Source: Flavobacterium hungaricum (lineage in GTDB: Bacteria; Bacteroidota; Bacteroidia; Flavobacteriales; Flavobacteriaceae). From it: a DNA stretch of 64,000 bases. Shown in pieces: positions 62,314 through 64,000 of the stretch. Numbering within the stretch: the stretch's first letter is position 1; each line of letters begins with the position of its first letter. Below the pieces are notes generated by a model. The model saw only the letters and a list, made by a program, of their open reading frames with translations, ran no database searches and was not told the origin of the DNA. The stretch is taken from the NCBI RefSeq assembly GCF_015182285.1, contig NZ_PRDM01000005.1, positions 1 to 64,000 on the forward strand. Direction: 5' to 3'. The position numbers and the translations under genes were made by a program.

Positions 62314-62907
62314 TTATCTGTTCCAAATCGGACTTTCAATAATCATCGGAATTACTACTCCAATAATAAAAGCCGACATTACGAGTGCCCAATCGCGTTT
62401 TGAAAAACGAAATACAGTCTGCACTATATATGATATTACCAATACCACAAAAACTACAATCAGCTGCGCCGCTTCGATTCCTAATGCAAACTCTCCCAAA
62501 GGTAATAATTTTGATGTTGGTGATCCTCCTAATATTGTTTTGAAATAATTTGAAAAACCAAGACCGTGAATAATTCCAAAGAATAAAGTTATGAAAAATA
62601 CCAGATTTATGCCATCATTCTTAGCGGTCTTTCCGGCTGTAAACAAATGATATAATGCTGTAATTAATATTGTTATCGGAATCAGGAATTCTACCAAGTT
62701 TACTTTTATTGCTACGATTCCGTAAACAGATAGCAGCAATGCTAAAGTATGTCCTACTGTAAAAATCGAAACGAGAACAAAAATCCTTTTCCAGTCTTTA
62801 AATAAATAAGGAACCGTTAAAGCAATTAAAAAAAGAACGTGATCGTAAGCATTGATGTCTAAAACGTGTTTTAATCCTATTTGAAAATAAATCCAAAATT
62901 GTGACAT
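62314..62907 (-). CDS. HupE/UreJ-family membrane protein
   Basis: A 197-residue membrane protein with six to seven hydrophobic helices. HVLDINAYDHVLFLIALTVP (about 14-33) and GHTLALLLSVYG match the HupE/UreJ_2 family; FGIIHGLGFSNYF in the middle is the family mark. Relatives may act in nickel or metal uptake. No urease or hydrogenase genes are nearby, so metal specificity is open. First gene of the operon with dCMP deaminase and S41. Confidence 0.85.
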   Translation of the reverse strand: MSQFWIYFQIGLKHVLDINAYDHVLFLIALTVPYLFKDWKRIFVLVSIFTVGHTLALLLSVYGIVAIKVNLVEFLIPITILITALYHLFTAGKTAKNDGINLVFFITLFFGIIHGLGFSNYFKTILGGSPTSKLLPLGEFALGIEAAQLIVVFVVLVISYIVQTVFRFSKRDWALVMSAFIIGVVIPMIIESPIWNR

Positions 62908-62957
62908 AGGTATATTGTAATTAAATGATTAGGGGTTGTAAACTTACGATTAATTTT

Positions 62958-62991
62958 CAAAATTAAAGATTTACGTTACTAAATCCTTCAA
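62958..62991 (-). promoter_or_regulatory. Promoter of the hupE-dCMP deaminase-S41 operon
   Basis: Minus-strand TTG (62991-62989), 23-nt spacer, TAATTTTG (62965-62958); leader about 45 nt. Confidence 0.5.
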
Positions 62992-63046
62992 TAAAAATAA
63001 GTTAAATTTTATGAGAAATTTAAAATCAATAATTTAAAAATAGGAT

Positions 63047-63054
63047 TATATTTG
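63047..63054 (+). promoter_or_regulatory. -7 element of the TerB-family gene
   Basis: TATATTTG, 22 nt before the ATG at 63077. No TTTG at 19 nt upstream. Confidence 0.55.
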
Positions 63055-63076
63055 TTGCTTAAAAACCGATTTAATT

Positions 63077-63508
63077 ATGCCATTTTCAGAATTATTTGAT
63101 AACGAATTCAAACAAAGAAACAGAGGTCATTTCTCTGCAATTGTGCGTGTAGCTTTTGCAGACGGAAAAATTAGTAAAGAAGAACAAGAGTTTTTAGATA
63201 AAATCGCTTCTACATTACAAATATCAGAAGAAGAATATAAAGAAATCCTTGCTGATCCTTGGAAACATCCAATAAATCCTCCTTATTTATACACGCAGCG
63301 TTTAGAGCGTTTGTATGATTTGGCAAGAATGGTACACGTTGACCACCATTTAGGAGACCAGCAGGAAGTTATGTTAACTCGTATGGGATTAGCACTAGGC
63401 TTTACTCCAGGAAACGTAAATTATATCGTAAGAAAGGCATTGTCTCTTGTTGACAAAAAAGTAGATTTGGATACGTTCCTTTTCGAAATGGAGAATATGA
63501 ACAAGTAA
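63077..63508 (+). CDS. TerB-family protein
   Basis: A 143-residue helical protein of the TerB/DjlA-N family: VRVAFADGKISKEEQEFLDKIA (about 24-45) carries the acidic metal-binding pattern A-DG-I-EE. TerB domains bind calcium-like metals and link to stress or tellurite systems in some bacteria; no other ter genes are here. Single gene with its own promoter and terminator. Confidence 0.87.
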   Translation: MPFSELFDNEFKQRNRGHFSAIVRVAFADGKISKEEQEFLDKIASTLQISEEEYKEILADPWKHPINPPYLYTQRLERLYDLARMVHVDHHLGDQQEVMLTRMGLALGFTPGNVNYIVRKALSLVDKKVDLDTFLFEMENMNK

Positions 63509-63586
63509 TATTTAGTGTTCAGTATTCAGGTTTTTAGTGTTCCGTTTATATGCTGATTCCTGAAATTGAAATCTAATTTAAATTAT

Positions 63587-63620
63587 AAACCCGACAGATA
63601 TTTAAAAATCTGTCGGGTTT
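63587..63620. terminator. Bidirectional terminator after TerB gene
   Basis: Perfect 13-bp stem AAACCCGACAGAT (63587-63599) with 63608-63620 and an 8-nt loop between convergent genes (63508 and 63626); T-run on the plus side. Confidence 0.85.
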
Positions 63621-63625
63621 TGTTT

Positions 63626-63994
63626 TTATCTAATCTTTATCAAATCACCATCATCAAATCCTGTAGTTATAGCAATTGCATTCTCGAATAGCGGAATATC
63701 AAATTCACCTTCTTTTTGAAGTTCTTTGAAAACCTTTGATACAGCATCTAAAACATGTTCCCAGTCTACATTTGCAAACTTATTTGGTAATTTAAAATAT
63801 CTATGCACTTGAGCCGGCAATTCCAGACAAGCCCAATCATCATCGTTTTCGTCATATTCAAAACTTCCCACTAGATAAATTGAATATCCATTTTCGTCTT
63901 CAAATACTCCAAAATTAAACGCAATTATTTCCTTTGGTGGAATTCCATCAATTTGTTGAATATTATCAATCCAATTTAGAATATCATCTTTCAT
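63626..63994 (-). CDS. Hypothetical 122-residue acidic protein
   Basis: A small acidic cytosolic protein I do not recognise with certainty. Its N-terminus (LNWIDNIQQIDGIPPKEIIAFNFG) and strand-rich middle (GYSIYLVGSFEYDENDDDWACLEL) resemble small immunity-type proteins next to polymorphic toxins, but no toxin gene lies in the window. ATG start; the gene is convergent with TerB. Upstream sequence ends at the window edge. Function unknown. Confidence 0.6.
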   Translation of the reverse strand: MKDDILNWIDNIQQIDGIPPKEIIAFNFGVFEDENGYSIYLVGSFEYDENDDDWACLELPAQVHRYFKLPNKFANVDWEHVLDAVSKVFKELQKEGEFDIPLFENAIAITTGFDDGDLIKIR

Positions 63995-64000
63995 TTATTT

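Overview
The window is AT-rich chromosomal DNA from a Bacteroidota species, almost certainly a Flavobacterium or close relative. Three things point there: the gene content (DUF3857/transglutaminase genes, a PstS-like and TPR gene attached to exbB-exbD-exbD-tonB, a VIT protein with a TonB-receptor-plug-like motif, kynurenine-pathway genes), many promoters that fit the Bacteroidota form TTTG or TTG, about 19 nt, TAnnTTTG, and abundant palindromic intergenic repeats. I see no rRNA, tRNA, insertion sequence, prophage or CRISPR array. This is mostly core-genome sequence with small accessory pieces.

Layout. 1-513 holds no gene, but has an outward-facing strong promoter and a hairpin repeat. 514-4399: a LolC/FtsX-like permease, a YkgJ-type cysteine-cluster protein, a methyltransferase, a DinB/YfiT protein and queE. 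4499-10245: a leftward ExbB-ExbD-ExbD-TonB energy-transduction operon ending in a small membrane protein, a PstS-like lipoprotein and a TPR protein. 10627-19181: a HerA-like ATPase, kynurenine 3-monooxygenase, a GNAT, a secreted protein with an AraC regulator, and two serine hydrolases. 19325-25846: penicillin acylase, an AsmA-like protein, a large uncharacterised possible TIM-barrel protein and a glycine-zipper lipoprotein. 26485-31254: kynureninase, queA, aroA, mazG-like. 31258-39105: four tandem DUF3857/transglutaminase paralogues, probably one operon with mazG. 39170-44227: dtd, rsgA and a 1113-residue VIT protein.

44525-49024 is the most interesting segment. It is a leftward aromatic amino acid operon (pheA, aminotransferase, tyrA, DAHP synthase/chorismate mutase). 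In front of it is an apparently complete ribosome-mediated attenuator: promoter, a 26-residue leader peptide with a Phe/Tyr-rich core, mutually exclusive hairpins, and an intrinsic terminator ending 7 nt before the pheA start codon.

49179-64000: a ParE-type toxin/antitoxin pair, a DUF1501/DUF1800 pair, class I ribonucleotide reductase (nrdB-nrdA), DUF3109, MarC, a short FAD protein, a small lipoprotein, an NTF2-like protein, an S41 protease with dCMP deaminase and HupE, TerB, and a final hypothetical protein.

The second standout is inside the VIT protein. It carries an 80-residue stretch homologous to the linker of the TonB encoded 34 kb away, but with the two halves of that linker in swapped order.
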